From Desulfobacterales bacterium (lineage in GTDB: Bacteria > Desulfobacterota > Desulfobacteria > Desulfobacterales > CAFBRK01): a stretch of 64,000 bases of DNA. Numbering within the stretch: the first letter of the stretch is position 1; each line of letters begins with the position of its first letter. The stretch is from the NCBI GenBank assembly GCA_021737185.1, contig JAIPEL010000004.1:18102-82101 (forward strand), read 5' to 3'. The position numbers and the translations under genes were made by a program. The notes under the pieces are model-generated. The model was not told the DNA's origin. It was given only the letters and a program-made list of their open reading frames with translations, and ran no database searches. Positions 7,188 through 14,816 of the stretch are shown here, piece by piece.

Positions 7188-9266
7188 ATGCTCGATTCAT
7201 TGTTCAACCCCAAAAAGGTCGCCGTCATCGGCGCCTCGTCCAAGGAACTGCACATCGGCAATCGGGTGATCAAAAACCTGATCGATTTCGGGTTCAAGGG
7301 GGAGATCTACCCGATCAATCCCAAGGCCGATGAGATCCGGGGCATTGCCGCCTTCAAGTCGATCGCGGACGCCCCAGACGGCATCGACGTGGTGCACATG
7401 GTCATTCCGGCCAAGTTCGTTCCCCAGGCCATGGAAGACTGCGGAAAGAAGGGGGTCAAGAACGTCATCATCAACTCCGGCGGGTTTTCAGAAACCGGTC
7501 CGGAAGGTGCGGCGATCGAAGAGGCGTTTCTCGAACAGGCCAAAAAATACGGCATCCGGGTATTCGGTCCCAACTGCCAGGGGATCATCAACACCGACCC
7601 AAAGGTGCGGGCCTACTGCAATTTTACCTTCACCTTCCCGGACCCGGGCGCGATTTCCATCGTGGCCCTCTCCGGCGGCGTGGCCGAAGTGATCCACCAG
7701 GCGTTTTCCGCCATGGGGGTCGGCACTCGCATTTACGCCTCCAACGGCAACGCCTGTGACATCACCATCCCGGAACTGATCCGCTACCTGGGCGACGAGC
7801 CAGGCACCCATGTCATCGTCACCTACGTGGAGGGACTGAAGGATCCGGCGGGGTTTTTGGCGGCCTGCACCGAGGTGGCGGCCAAAAAGCCGATTTTGGC
7901 CATGAAGGCCGGCCGCACCAAGGAAGGGGCAAAGGCGGCGGCTTCGCACACCGGCGGCCTGGCCAAAGAGGACATTGCCACCGACCTGATCTTTGAAAAG
8001 GCCGGCGTTCTTTCCTTCCGGGACGAAGGAGAGCTCATCCAGGCCGCCGTGGCGTTTGCCGCCGAGCCGATCCCTCGGGGCAACCGGGTGGGCATCATCA
8101 CCAACACCGGCGGCCCGGCCGTGATCGGCACCGACATCATGGCCGCCGCCGGTCTTACCCTGCCGCCGCTTTCGGGAAAAACCGAGCGGGTGCTCAAAGA
8201 AACCCTTTTTGCCGAGGCGTCGGTGGCCAACCCCGTGGACGTGCTGGCCACCGGAACCGCCGAACACTACCGGGCGTGCCTCGACGCCATGATGGAGGAC
8301 GACAATTTCGACGGTGTCTTCGTAAACTTCGTCACCCCTTTTTTCGTCGACACCGACAGCATTGCCCGGGAAATCGCCGAAGTCCACCGCCAAAAGAAAA
8401 AGCCGCTGGTCTGCAACCTGATGACCGACCGCCGCCAGTGGACCGAAACCGTCCGTATCCTCGCAGACGCCGGCGTGCCGTGTTTTGCGCTGCCCGGCGA
8501 AGCGGCCCGGGCCATGTCCGCCCTGGTCCGGTATCGGCAGATTCTGGACCGGGAAAAAGCCGAGATCAAACCCGTTGCCGACGCCGACACCGACAAGGCA
8601 TTGCAGCTTCTGGACCGGGCGAAATCCGCCGGCCGAAGCATGCTTCTTGCAGACGAGGTGTACGGCATTCTGGAGGCATACGGCTTCGACGTTCCAAAAT
8701 GGAGGCTGGCCGAGGACCCCGCGTCGGCGCAAAAGGCCGCCGGGGAGATCGGGTTTCCGGCGGTTCTCAAGGCAGACGCCCCCTCCATCGTCCACAAGAG
8801 CGATGCGGGCGGGGTTGTCCTGGGACTTTCCGACGCCGCGGCCGTCTTCAAGGCTGCAGAAAAGATGCAAAAGAACCTGTCCGCGCCGGATCTTCGATTC
8901 TTCGTGCAGCGGCAGCTGCCTCCCGGACTTGAACTGATTTTAGGCGCAAGAGCCGAGCAGGGGCTCGGCCACGCCGTGGTGTTCGGTCTGGGCGGGATCT
9001 TCGTGGAAGTTCTCAAGGATGTGCGCTTTTGCCTGACGCCGGTGAGCCCGGCAGAAGCGCGGAGAATGCTTTCTTCGATCAAGGGGGCGGCCCTGCTCGA
9101 CGGCGTGCGCGGCCAAAAGGGAGTGGACAAGGAATCGATCGTCGATGCCGTTGTCAGGCTTTCCCAGCTCCTGAGCGACCTGCCGCAGATAAAAGAGGTG
9201 GATCTCAACCCGGTGTTTGCCTTCCAGGACCGCGTGGCCGTGGCAGACGCCCGGATCCTTTTGTAA
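7188..9266 (+). CDS. Acyl-CoA synthetase (ADP-forming), fused alpha-beta subunits
   Basis: 692-residue ADP-forming acetate/acyl-CoA synthetase, which makes ATP from an acyl-CoA while releasing the free acid. Order: CoA-binding Rossmann domain (PKKVAVIGASSKELHIGNRV near residue 8), succinyl-CoA synthetase-like ligase domain with the phospho-histidine His254 in AASHTGGLA, then an ATP-grasp beta part from about residue 475, with KADAPSIVHKSDAGGVVLG and a VDLNPVF signature near the end. The start follows GAGGAGAAG (7177-7185); an upstream in-frame ATG would be encoded by the mirror repeat. In anaerobes this enzyme ends acyl-CoA oxidation with ATP gain, fitting the cluster. Confidence 0.95.
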   Translation: MLDSLFNPKKVAVIGASSKELHIGNRVIKNLIDFGFKGEIYPINPKADEIRGIAAFKSIADAPDGIDVVHMVIPAKFVPQAMEDCGKKGVKNVIINSGGFSETGPEGAAIEEAFLEQAKKYGIRVFGPNCQGIINTDPKVRAYCNFTFTFPDPGAISIVALSGGVAEVIHQAFSAMGVGTRIYASNGNACDITIPELIRYLGDEPGTHVIVTYVEGLKDPAGFLAACTEVAAKKPILAMKAGRTKEGAKAAASHTGGLAKEDIATDLIFEKAGVLSFRDEGELIQAAVAFAAEPIPRGNRVGIITNTGGPAVIGTDIMAAAGLTLPPLSGKTERVLKETLFAEASVANPVDVLATGTAEHYRACLDAMMEDDNFDGVFVNFVTPFFVDTDSIAREIAEVHRQKKKPLVCNLMTDRRQWTETVRILADAGVPCFALPGEAARAMSALVRYRQILDREKAEIKPVADADTDKALQLLDRAKSAGRSMLLADEVYGILEAYGFDVPKWRLAEDPASAQKAAGEIGFPAVLKADAPSIVHKSDAGGVVLGLSDAAAVFKAAEKMQKNLSAPDLRFFVQRQLPPGLELILGARAEQGLGHAVVFGLGGIFVEVLKDVRFCLTPVSPAEARRMLSSIKGAALLDGVRGQKGVDKESIVDAVVRLSQLLSDLPQIKEVDLNPVFAFQDRVAVADARILL

Positions 9267-9334
9267 AGACGAATTTCGAAGGCGGATGCCGCTCACTGTA
9301 AACTGGTTTTTTACAACCTTGAAGGGGTAACACA

Positions 9335-10882
9335 ATGACGGCCTGGCTCAATTTAGGAGAAATCCTCAAGGTCAACGCGAAGAAGTACCCCGATACCGTG
9401 GCGCTGAAGGACCGGGAGCGAAGTTTCAGCTATCCCGCGGTCAACAAGCGGGTGAACCGACTCTCCCACGGCCTGTTGTCCCTCGGGCTGAAGAAGGGAG
9501 ACAAGGTCGCCGTTCTTCTGGAAAACAGCATAGAGATCATCGAACTTTACCTGGCCGCGGCCAAAACCGGCATCGTCATCGTGCCGATCAACTTCCGTCT
9601 GGTCGGGGGCGAGGTGGCCTACATCGTCAACGACTCCGACGCCAAGGCACTGATCGTTCATGACATGTTCGTCGAAAACGTCGAGCCGGTCCGCTCGGAA
9701 CTGGCCGATATCTCCCCGGAGCGGTTCATCGTCGTGGGGGAAAAAAAAGACGGCTACGCCCCTTACGAGGCGATGATTGCAGGTGCGTCGGAAAAAGAGC
9801 CGCCGGGTTCGGTCGCCCCGGAAGACACCTGGATCCTGATCTACACCTCCGGAACCACGGGCAAGCCCAAGGGGGTGGTCCGCTCCCATGCGTCCCACAT
9901 CGCTTTTTATCTGATCAACGCCGTTGACTTCGGATTCACGGAAAGCGACATCTGCCTGAATGTCATGCCGCTTTGCCACATCAACTCAACCTATTTTACC
10001 TTTACGTTTTTGTACATCGGCGGGAGCGTATACGTCCATCCGGCCCGGTCCTTCCGCCCGGAGCAGATCCTGGAGATCGTCGAGCGGGAAAGGGTCACCT
10101 TCATCTCCCTGATTCCGACCCATTACAACCTGATCCTCAACTGCTCCGAAGAGGCCAAGCAGCGGGACCGCAGCTCCATTAAAAAGCTGCTCTGTTCGTC
10201 TGCACCGGTGCGAAGAATCATGAAACAGGCGATCATGGAGTTCTTCCCCGGCGTCGAGCTCTACGAGGGGTACGGGTCGACCGAGGCGGGAATCGTCACC
10301 GTCCTCAAGCCCCAGGATCAGATGAGAAAGCTCGGATCCATCGGCTTCGAGTCTTTGGGGACCGATTTTGTCAAGATCCTCGACGAGGACGGAAACGAGG
10401 TGCCCACCGGAGAGGTGGGAGAGATTTACTCCCGCGGGCCGATGCTCTTCGACGAATACTACAAGCTTCCCGAGAAGACCGCCGCCTCCTTCAAAGACGG
10501 GTGGTTTTCCGCGGGAGACCTGGGCCGCAAGGACGAAGAGGGCTACTATTACATCGTCGACCGCAAAGACAACATGATCATCACCGGTGGAGAGCACGTT
10601 CACCCCAGCGAGGTGGAAGAGGTCATCGGCAGCCACGAATGCGTGTTCGATTGCGCGGTCATCGGCCTTCCGGATGAAAAATGGGGCGAGCGCGTCGTCG
10701 CCGTGGTGGTCCCCAAAAAAGAAGTCGACGCAGAGGAGATCATCAAATGCTGCCGGGAGAAAGTCGCCGGCTACAAGCGCCCCAAGGAGATCGTTTTTCT
10801 CAAGGAAGACGAGATGCCCCGGACGGCCACCGGAAAGATCCTGCACCGGAAGCTGCGGGAGAAATTCGGCGGACGGTGCTGA
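9335..10882 (+). CDS. AMP-forming acyl-CoA synthetase
   Basis: 515-residue member of the ANL superfamily that activates a carboxylic acid to its CoA thioester via an acyl-adenylate. The P-loop motif YTSGTTGKPKGV lies at about residues 169-180, the adenine-binding YEGYGSTEAG near 310, the hinge region YYYIVDRKDNMIITGGEHVHPSEVEE near 405-430, and the catalytic lysine is Lys501 in RTATGKIL. AAGGGG precedes the ATG. Closest in layout to class I medium/long-chain or crotonobetaine-type ligases; the substrate cannot be assigned. As an ATP-consuming activator beside an ATP-yielding synthetase, it probably loads the entry substrate. Confidence 0.93.
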   Translation: MTAWLNLGEILKVNAKKYPDTVALKDRERSFSYPAVNKRVNRLSHGLLSLGLKKGDKVAVLLENSIEIIELYLAAAKTGIVIVPINFRLVGGEVAYIVNDSDAKALIVHDMFVENVEPVRSELADISPERFIVVGEKKDGYAPYEAMIAGASEKEPPGSVAPEDTWILIYTSGTTGKPKGVVRSHASHIAFYLINAVDFGFTESDICLNVMPLCHINSTYFTFTFLYIGGSVYVHPARSFRPEQILEIVERERVTFISLIPTHYNLILNCSEEAKQRDRSSIKKLLCSSAPVRRIMKQAIMEFFPGVELYEGYGSTEAGIVTVLKPQDQMRKLGSIGFESLGTDFVKILDEDGNEVPTGEVGEIYSRGPMLFDEYYKLPEKTAASFKDGWFSAGDLGRKDEEGYYYIVDRKDNMIITGGEHVHPSEVEEVIGSHECVFDCAVIGLPDEKWGERVVAVVVPKKEVDAEEIIKCCREKVAGYKRPKEIVFLKEDEMPRTATGKILHRKLREKFGGRC

Positions 10883-10888
10883 AGAAAA

Positions 10889-10998
10889 GTCAAATGGTCA
10901 ATTGGTGGATTGGTCAAATGGGGTATGCGGTTAGTCCTTGCAGGGCCAATCAACGAAAGCCGAATTGACGAATCAACCAATCAACCAATCAACCAAAA
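10889..10998. repeat. Mirror-arm repeat, GGTCAATTGGT / AATCAACC units
   Basis: The left arm (10889-10921) holds GTCAAATGG, TCAATTGG and TGGATTGG units; the right arm (10945-10998) holds CCAATCAAC, AATTGACG and three perfect AATCAACC units, the complement. About 24 bases separate them. It begins 7 bases after the ligase stop and ends at the ribosome site of the thiolase gene. The same unit is used again on the far side of the thiolase gene at 12201-12352. Confidence 0.82.
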
Positions 10999-11012
10999 CG
11001 GAGGTCCACGGC

Positions 11013-12203
11013 ATGCTGACAAAAGCCTACATCCCCTACGGCGGATACTACAGCTCCCCCTTTGCCCGGTGGCAGGGCAGCCTAGCCAATGAAAACGCCA
11101 TCGTGTTGGGCGCCAACACGGCCAAGCGCTGGATGGAGTCAAAGAACCTGGATCCGAAGATGCTCGAATACCTCTTTTTGGGCATCACCGTCGGACAGCA
11201 CTACGTCTTTTACGGCAGCACCTGGGCTGCCCATCTGCTGGGGGCCGGGCACATTCCGGGCGTGACGCTGATGCAGGCCTGCTCGACGTCTACCACCTGC
11301 ATCTTCCAGGCGGCGAGCGGGGTGGAAACCGGCCTGTACACCCACCCCTTTGTCCTTGCCGTCGACCGCTGCTCCAACGGCCCGCATACCGTCTGGCCCA
11401 ATCCCAAGGGGCCGGGGGGACAGGTCGAATCCGAAGACTGGGTCATGGACCATTTCGGGTTCGACCCTTCGGCGAAAAACGCCATGATCCAGACCGCCGA
11501 GAACGTGGCCGCCGAAAACGGGATCACCCGAGAAGAGTGCGATGCGGTGGCCCTGCGCCGCTACCAGCAGTACACCGATGGCCTCGAAGACGACCGGGCC
11601 TTTCAAAAGCGGTACATGTTTCCGGTCGAAGTGCAGGTGTCCAAGAAGAAGATCTCCACCATCGAGGAGGACGAGGGCGTGATGGAAACCACCGAAGAGG
11701 GGCTTTCCCGCCTCAAGCCGTTGCTTCCAAACGGGGTGCACACCTTCGGCGCCCAGACCCACCCGGCCGACGGCAATATCGGCATGCTCGTCACCACCCG
11801 CGACCGGGCCAAGGAACTGAGCAAGGATCCGGCCGTGGAGGTGCAGGTGCTTTCCTACGGGTATCACCGGGCCAAGTCGGGCTTCATGGCCGCGGCGGTG
11901 GTGCCGGCCTGCCGGATGGCCCTGGAAAAGGCAGGGGTGGACATCGCCGATGCCAAGGTCATCAAGACCCACAACCCGTTTTCGGCCAACGACATTTTCA
12001 TGGCCAAGGAATTCGGCATCGACGTGATGGGCTTCAACAACTACGGAAGCTCCATCGTATTCGGCCATCCCCAGGGACCCACCGCGGGCCGGTGCATCAT
12101 TGAAGGCATCGAAGAGGCGGCCATGGCCGGCGGAGGCTACGTCCTCTTCGGCGGCTGCGCCGCAGGAGACACGGCAGGGGCGCTGCTGCTGAAGGTGGGT
12201 TGA
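11013..12203 (+). CDS. Thiolase-superfamily acyltransferase
   Basis: 396-residue thiolase-fold enzyme. The nucleophile is most likely Cys90 in LMQACSTSTTC; the C-terminal part has FGHPQGPTAGR (base histidine) and GGCAAGDTAGA (second catalytic cysteine). These match the thiolase triad in position, but the motifs differ from classical acetyl-CoA acetyltransferase (CGSG, GGG), so it could be a 3-ketoacyl-CoA thiolase for an unusual substrate or a related condensing enzyme. GGAGG 7 bases before the ATG sets the start; longer frames run into repeat DNA. Its stop codon TGA lies in the first unit of the following repeat. Confidence 0.88.
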   Translation: MLTKAYIPYGGYYSSPFARWQGSLANENAIVLGANTAKRWMESKNLDPKMLEYLFLGITVGQHYVFYGSTWAAHLLGAGHIPGVTLMQACSTSTTCIFQAASGVETGLYTHPFVLAVDRCSNGPHTVWPNPKGPGGQVESEDWVMDHFGFDPSAKNAMIQTAENVAAENGITREECDAVALRRYQQYTDGLEDDRAFQKRYMFPVEVQVSKKKISTIEEDEGVMETTEEGLSRLKPLLPNGVHTFGAQTHPADGNIGMLVTTRDRAKELSKDPAVEVQVLSYGYHRAKSGFMAAAVVPACRMALEKAGVDIADAKVIKTHNPFSANDIFMAKEFGIDVMGFNNYGSSIVFGHPQGPTAGRCIIEGIEEAAMAGGGYVLFGGCAAGDTAGALLLKVG

Positions 12204-12352
12204 TTGGTTGATTGGTCGAATGGTTGATTGGTCGATCGGCCGAATGGTCAATTGGTCAAATAGTCGAATGGTTAAATGGGAAAGACCGTCTACGGAATTC
12301 TTTCTGCCGATTTAACCAATCAACCATTTAACCATTTGGCCAATCAACCAAT
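12201..12352. repeat. Mirror-arm repeat, GGTTGATTGG / AATCAACC units, shared stop codons
   Basis: The left arm (12201-12281) is a run of GGTTGATTGG, TCGAATGG and TCAATTGG units; the right arm (12309-12352) is AACCAATCAACCATTT and its variants, the complement. The stop of the thiolase gene (TGA in GGTTGA) and the stop of convergent pheA on the other strand (also TGA in GGTTGATTGG) both lie in the outermost units, so the palindrome abuts both coding ends. It could serve as a bidirectional terminator, though no T-run is seen. Confidence 0.85.
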
Positions 12353-13408
12353 CCCTCCATTGGCCGGATAACTTCCAAGCTTTTTCAGCGTGATGGTCAG
12401 CTTTTCCATCTGCGAAAGCACCTCGGCCGCCTTTTCGTCGTTTTCGTCCCCTTCGAAGTCGAGAAAAAAGCAGTAGTTGTCCGGGTCCCGGCGAAGCGGC
12501 ATCGAGGCGATCCGGGTCAGGTTGATCTTGGCGTCGGCAAAGAGGCGAAGGACTTCGAACAGCCTTCCGGCTTCGTGCCGAGTGGCAAAGACGACGGAGG
12601 TCTTGTCGCCGCGGCCGTCGTACATGTCCCTGGCCAGGAGCAGAAACCGGGTCGTGTTGGAAGGGCCGTCTTCGATCCCCTCCTTGACGATTTCCAGGTC
12701 GTAGAGTTCGGCGCACAGGGCGCTGGCGATTGCCCCGGCGGCGCGGGGATTTTCCCGGGCGAGCATCTTGGCGGCGCCGGCGGTATCGTAGTAGGGCCGG
12801 GGTTCGAGGCGGTTGCGTGCGAGAAATCCGCGGCACTGGGCCAGGGCCTGGGGATGGGAAAAGACTTGGCGAAGATCCCGGTAGTCCCTGACATCCGTGG
12901 CCAGCAGGCAGTGGTTCACCGGCACCTTGGCCTCTCCGACCACCTTCAGCTTCGTGTCGGTCAGCAGGTCGTTGACCTGGGTAACGGCCCCCTCCAGGGA
13001 GTTTTCCACCGGTACGACCCCGAGATCGAATTCTCCTTCCTCCACCCCGCGGAACACGTCGACGAATTCCAGGCAGGGGATATAGGCGCCGCCGGGGACC
13101 AGGCGGCGCGCTGCCACCTCTCCGTAGGCGCCGTGTTCTCCCTGGAAGGCGACCAGGGGGCGCTCCTCTTGCTGTAGGCGTTTGCTTTCATCGATGATGG
13201 TTTTCAGCAGGTGGCGGGTAAACGACCGCTCCACCAGGTCCAGGGCCATTCGCTCTGCCCGGGCCAGCAGGTCCGCCTCCCGGGCCGGATCGCTGACACT
13301 TTCCTTGAATTTCTTGGTGCGAAGGGCAAGCCCCATCCGCTCCTGGAGCAGCACCAGCAGCTCCCGGTCGATCTTGTCGATTTTGATTCTGATTTCTTCC
13401 AGTTTCAT
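12344..13408 (-). CDS. pheA: Chorismate mutase / prephenate dehydratase (P-protein)
   Basis: 354-residue bifunctional enzyme: chorismate to prephenate to phenylpyruvate. Order: AroQ-type chorismate mutase (1-90, with EEIRIKIDKIDRELLVLLQERM), prephenate dehydratase (about 95-280, starting VAFQGEHGAYGEVAA, later NTTRFLLLA), and an ACT regulatory domain (283-354, TSVVFATRHEAGRLFEVLRLFADAKINLTRIASMPLR) that normally gives phenylalanine feedback inhibition. AAAGGTGA precedes the ATG. It lies 108 bases downstream of aroF on the same strand, probably one operon controlled by the phenylalanine attenuator at 14548-14679. Its last codons run into the mirror repeat. Confidence 0.97.
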   Translation of the reverse strand: MKLEEIRIKIDKIDRELLVLLQERMGLALRTKKFKESVSDPAREADLLARAERMALDLVERSFTRHLLKTIIDESKRLQQEERPLVAFQGEHGAYGEVAARRLVPGGAYIPCLEFVDVFRGVEEGEFDLGVVPVENSLEGAVTQVNDLLTDTKLKVVGEAKVPVNHCLLATDVRDYRDLRQVFSHPQALAQCRGFLARNRLEPRPYYDTAGAAKMLARENPRAAGAIASALCAELYDLEIVKEGIEDGPSNTTRFLLLARDMYDGRGDKTSVVFATRHEAGRLFEVLRLFADAKINLTRIASMPLRRDPDNYCFFLDFEGDENDEKAAEVLSQMEKLTITLKKLGSYPANGGIG

Positions 13409-13425
13409 GGGTCACCTTTCGAATG

Positions 13426-13460
13426 CCTAAAATGCCTGAAATGACTAAAGTGCCTAAAAT
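13426..13460. repeat. Single arm of AATGCCTAAA units between aroF and pheA
   Basis: Four degenerate copies of AATGCCTAAA lie in the aroF-pheA gap, the same unit as at 5633-5747, here without an opposing arm. It may be a half-formed or decayed version of the mirror-arm repeats. Confidence 0.6.
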
Positions 13461-13516
13461 TGTGGAATCCCTTCGCTCGATCCAATTATACAGCAGTATT
13501 TCCATGGCAGGAGTTT

Positions 13517-14362
13517 TCATCCGATGCTCGATGCTTTTCGATTTTTCTCCTTTGAAATCCCGGCCAGAAACTCCTGCATCGGCCTGATCTTTGCCATGAT
13601 CCCGGCAAACTGCTCCGGGGTCAGGGCCTGGTCGGCGTCGCAAAGGGCTTCCTGGGGTCGGCGATGGACTTCCACCATGATGCCGTCGGCACCGGCGGCC
13701 AGGGCCGCCAGGCTCATGGGTGCCACCAGTTCCGGACGCCCGGTGCTGTGGGTCGGGTCCACGATGATCGGCAGGTGGGTCAGTGCCCGCATGGCCGGCA
13801 CCGCGCTCAAGTCGAGGGTGTTTCGAGTGTAGCGCTCGAAGGTGCGGATGCCCCGTTCGCAAAGGATCACGTCGGGGTTGCCCTCGCTTAATATATATTC
13901 CGCGCAGTTGAGCCATTCTTCCAGGGTCGAATACATGCCGCGCTTGAGCAGCACGGGACGGCCGGCCTTTCCCACCTCCTTGAGCAGGGAAAAGTTCTGC
14001 ATGTTGCGGGTGCCGATCTGCAGGACATCGGCAAACTCGGCCACCCAGGAAACGTCCCGCGGATCGATGACCTCTGTGATCACCGGAAGCCCGGTCTCCC
14101 GGCCGGCCCGGGCCAGAATCTTGAGTCCTTCCAGGCCGAGCCCCTGGAAGGAATAGGGCGACGATCGGGGTTTGAAGGCCCCTCCCCGGAGCATGTCCGC
14201 ACCGGCTTTTTTGACCGCTTCGGCGGTTTCCATCATCTGCGACTGGCTTTCGATGCTGCAGGGGCCGGCAATGGCGCAAAACCCCTGGCCCATCGTCACA
14301 CCACCGATCTTCACGGCCGTTTTCTGCACCTGGCTGATCGATGTCAATTTCAGGTTCTTCAT
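13517..14362 (-). CDS. aroF: 3-deoxy-7-phosphoheptulonate synthase
   Basis: 281-residue DAHP synthase of the short class I-beta (KDPS-like) type, joining phosphoenolpyruvate and erythrose 4-phosphate as the first shikimate step. Motifs: FCAIAGPCSIESQ near residue 30, GGAFKPRSSPYSFQGLG (metal and PEP site) near 60, LKRGMYSTLEEW near 138, ILCERGIRTFERYTRNTLDLSAVPAM near 160 and VDPTHSTGR near 198. It lacks the N-terminal ferredoxin-like or chorismate mutase regulatory domain, so no allosteric site is visible; control may rest on the upstream attenuator. AAAGGA precedes the ATG. Confidence 0.97.
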   Translation of the reverse strand: MKNLKLTSISQVQKTAVKIGGVTMGQGFCAIAGPCSIESQSQMMETAEAVKKAGADMLRGGAFKPRSSPYSFQGLGLEGLKILARAGRETGLPVITEVIDPRDVSWVAEFADVLQIGTRNMQNFSLLKEVGKAGRPVLLKRGMYSTLEEWLNCAEYILSEGNPDVILCERGIRTFERYTRNTLDLSAVPAMRALTHLPIIVDPTHSTGRPELVAPMSLAALAAGADGIMVEVHRRPQEALCDADQALTPEQFAGIMAKIRPMQEFLAGISKEKNRKASSIG

Positions 14363-14510
14363 GATTCCTTTCCTCTCGGGGAGCGGCCGATATCAGCCGG
14401 CACAGACAACGGGGTGGAGGACTGCTCCAGTTCGTTCAAATCTGCGGCGTCAAGAAGGCGGGTGCCCGCCTTTTCCAAAATGGCCACGGCCACCAGGGTC
14501 GTTTTGAAAA

Positions 14511-14543
14511 GAAAAAGCTCCGGGACGGCCCCGGAGCTTTTTC
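14511..14543 (-). terminator. Second strong hairpin in the aroF leader
   Basis: A 14-bp stem, GAAAAAGCTCCGGG and its complement around a 4-5 nt loop, starts just after the T-run of the attenuator terminator. On the minus strand it ends in CTTTTTCTTTTC. It could be a back-up terminator, or an RNA structure in the transcript that escapes attenuation. Confidence 0.6.
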
Positions 14544-14547
14544 AAAT

Positions 14548-14582
14548 AAAAAACCCCGGGCGGACTTGCGGTCCACCCGGGG
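14548..14582 (-). terminator. Attenuator terminator of the aroF-pheA operon
   Basis: On the minus strand CCCCGGGTGGAC and GTCCGCCCGGGG form a 12-bp stem (one G-U) with loop CGCAA, followed by TTTTTT: an intrinsic terminator. Its 5' arm can instead pair with GTCCATCCGG (14619-14610) at the end of the leader peptide gene (10 bp, one G-U), which would block termination. It starts 19 bases after the leader stop codon. Confidence 0.88.
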
Positions 14583-14601
14583 CGTATTGACGATTGAACG
14601 A

Positions 14602-14679
14602 CTACACGTCCGGATGGACGCTTCTAAAAAAGAAGCGCCCGAAAATAAACAGCCTGTTGGATCGTGCAGTGCATCCCAT
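14602..14679 (-). CDS. Phenylalanine-rich leader peptide of the aroF-pheA attenuator
   Basis: 25-codon open frame with AGGAG 7 bases before its ATG (an in-frame ATG 6 bases earlier is too close to the Shine-Dalgarno). Residues 10-18 read LFIFGRFFF: five phenylalanine codons in eight. A pause segment 1 (14640-14631) pairs with segment 2 (14625-14616), ten base pairs with one G-U, and overlaps these codons. Ribosome stalling at low Phe-tRNA would cover segment 1, free segment 2 to pair with the terminator's 5' arm, and allow read-through. This is the pheL/pheA attenuation design of enteric bacteria, seen here before aroF-pheA. A TTGACA at 14738-14733 may be the -35 box; no good -10 is visible. 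Confidence 0.88.
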   Translation of the reverse strand: MGCTARSNRLFIFGRFFFRSVHPDV

Positions 14680-14816
14680 TGTCATACTCCTGTAAACCAG
14701 ATTTTTATTCCCATGCCCCAGACGATTTTCATTGTCAACCTTTTTATCGCTGATGTGCCGAAAGCCTTTTTCTTCTGAGTGCCGGGTTCTTTGTTCTGAG
14801 TTCTGCAGCCGACCAT

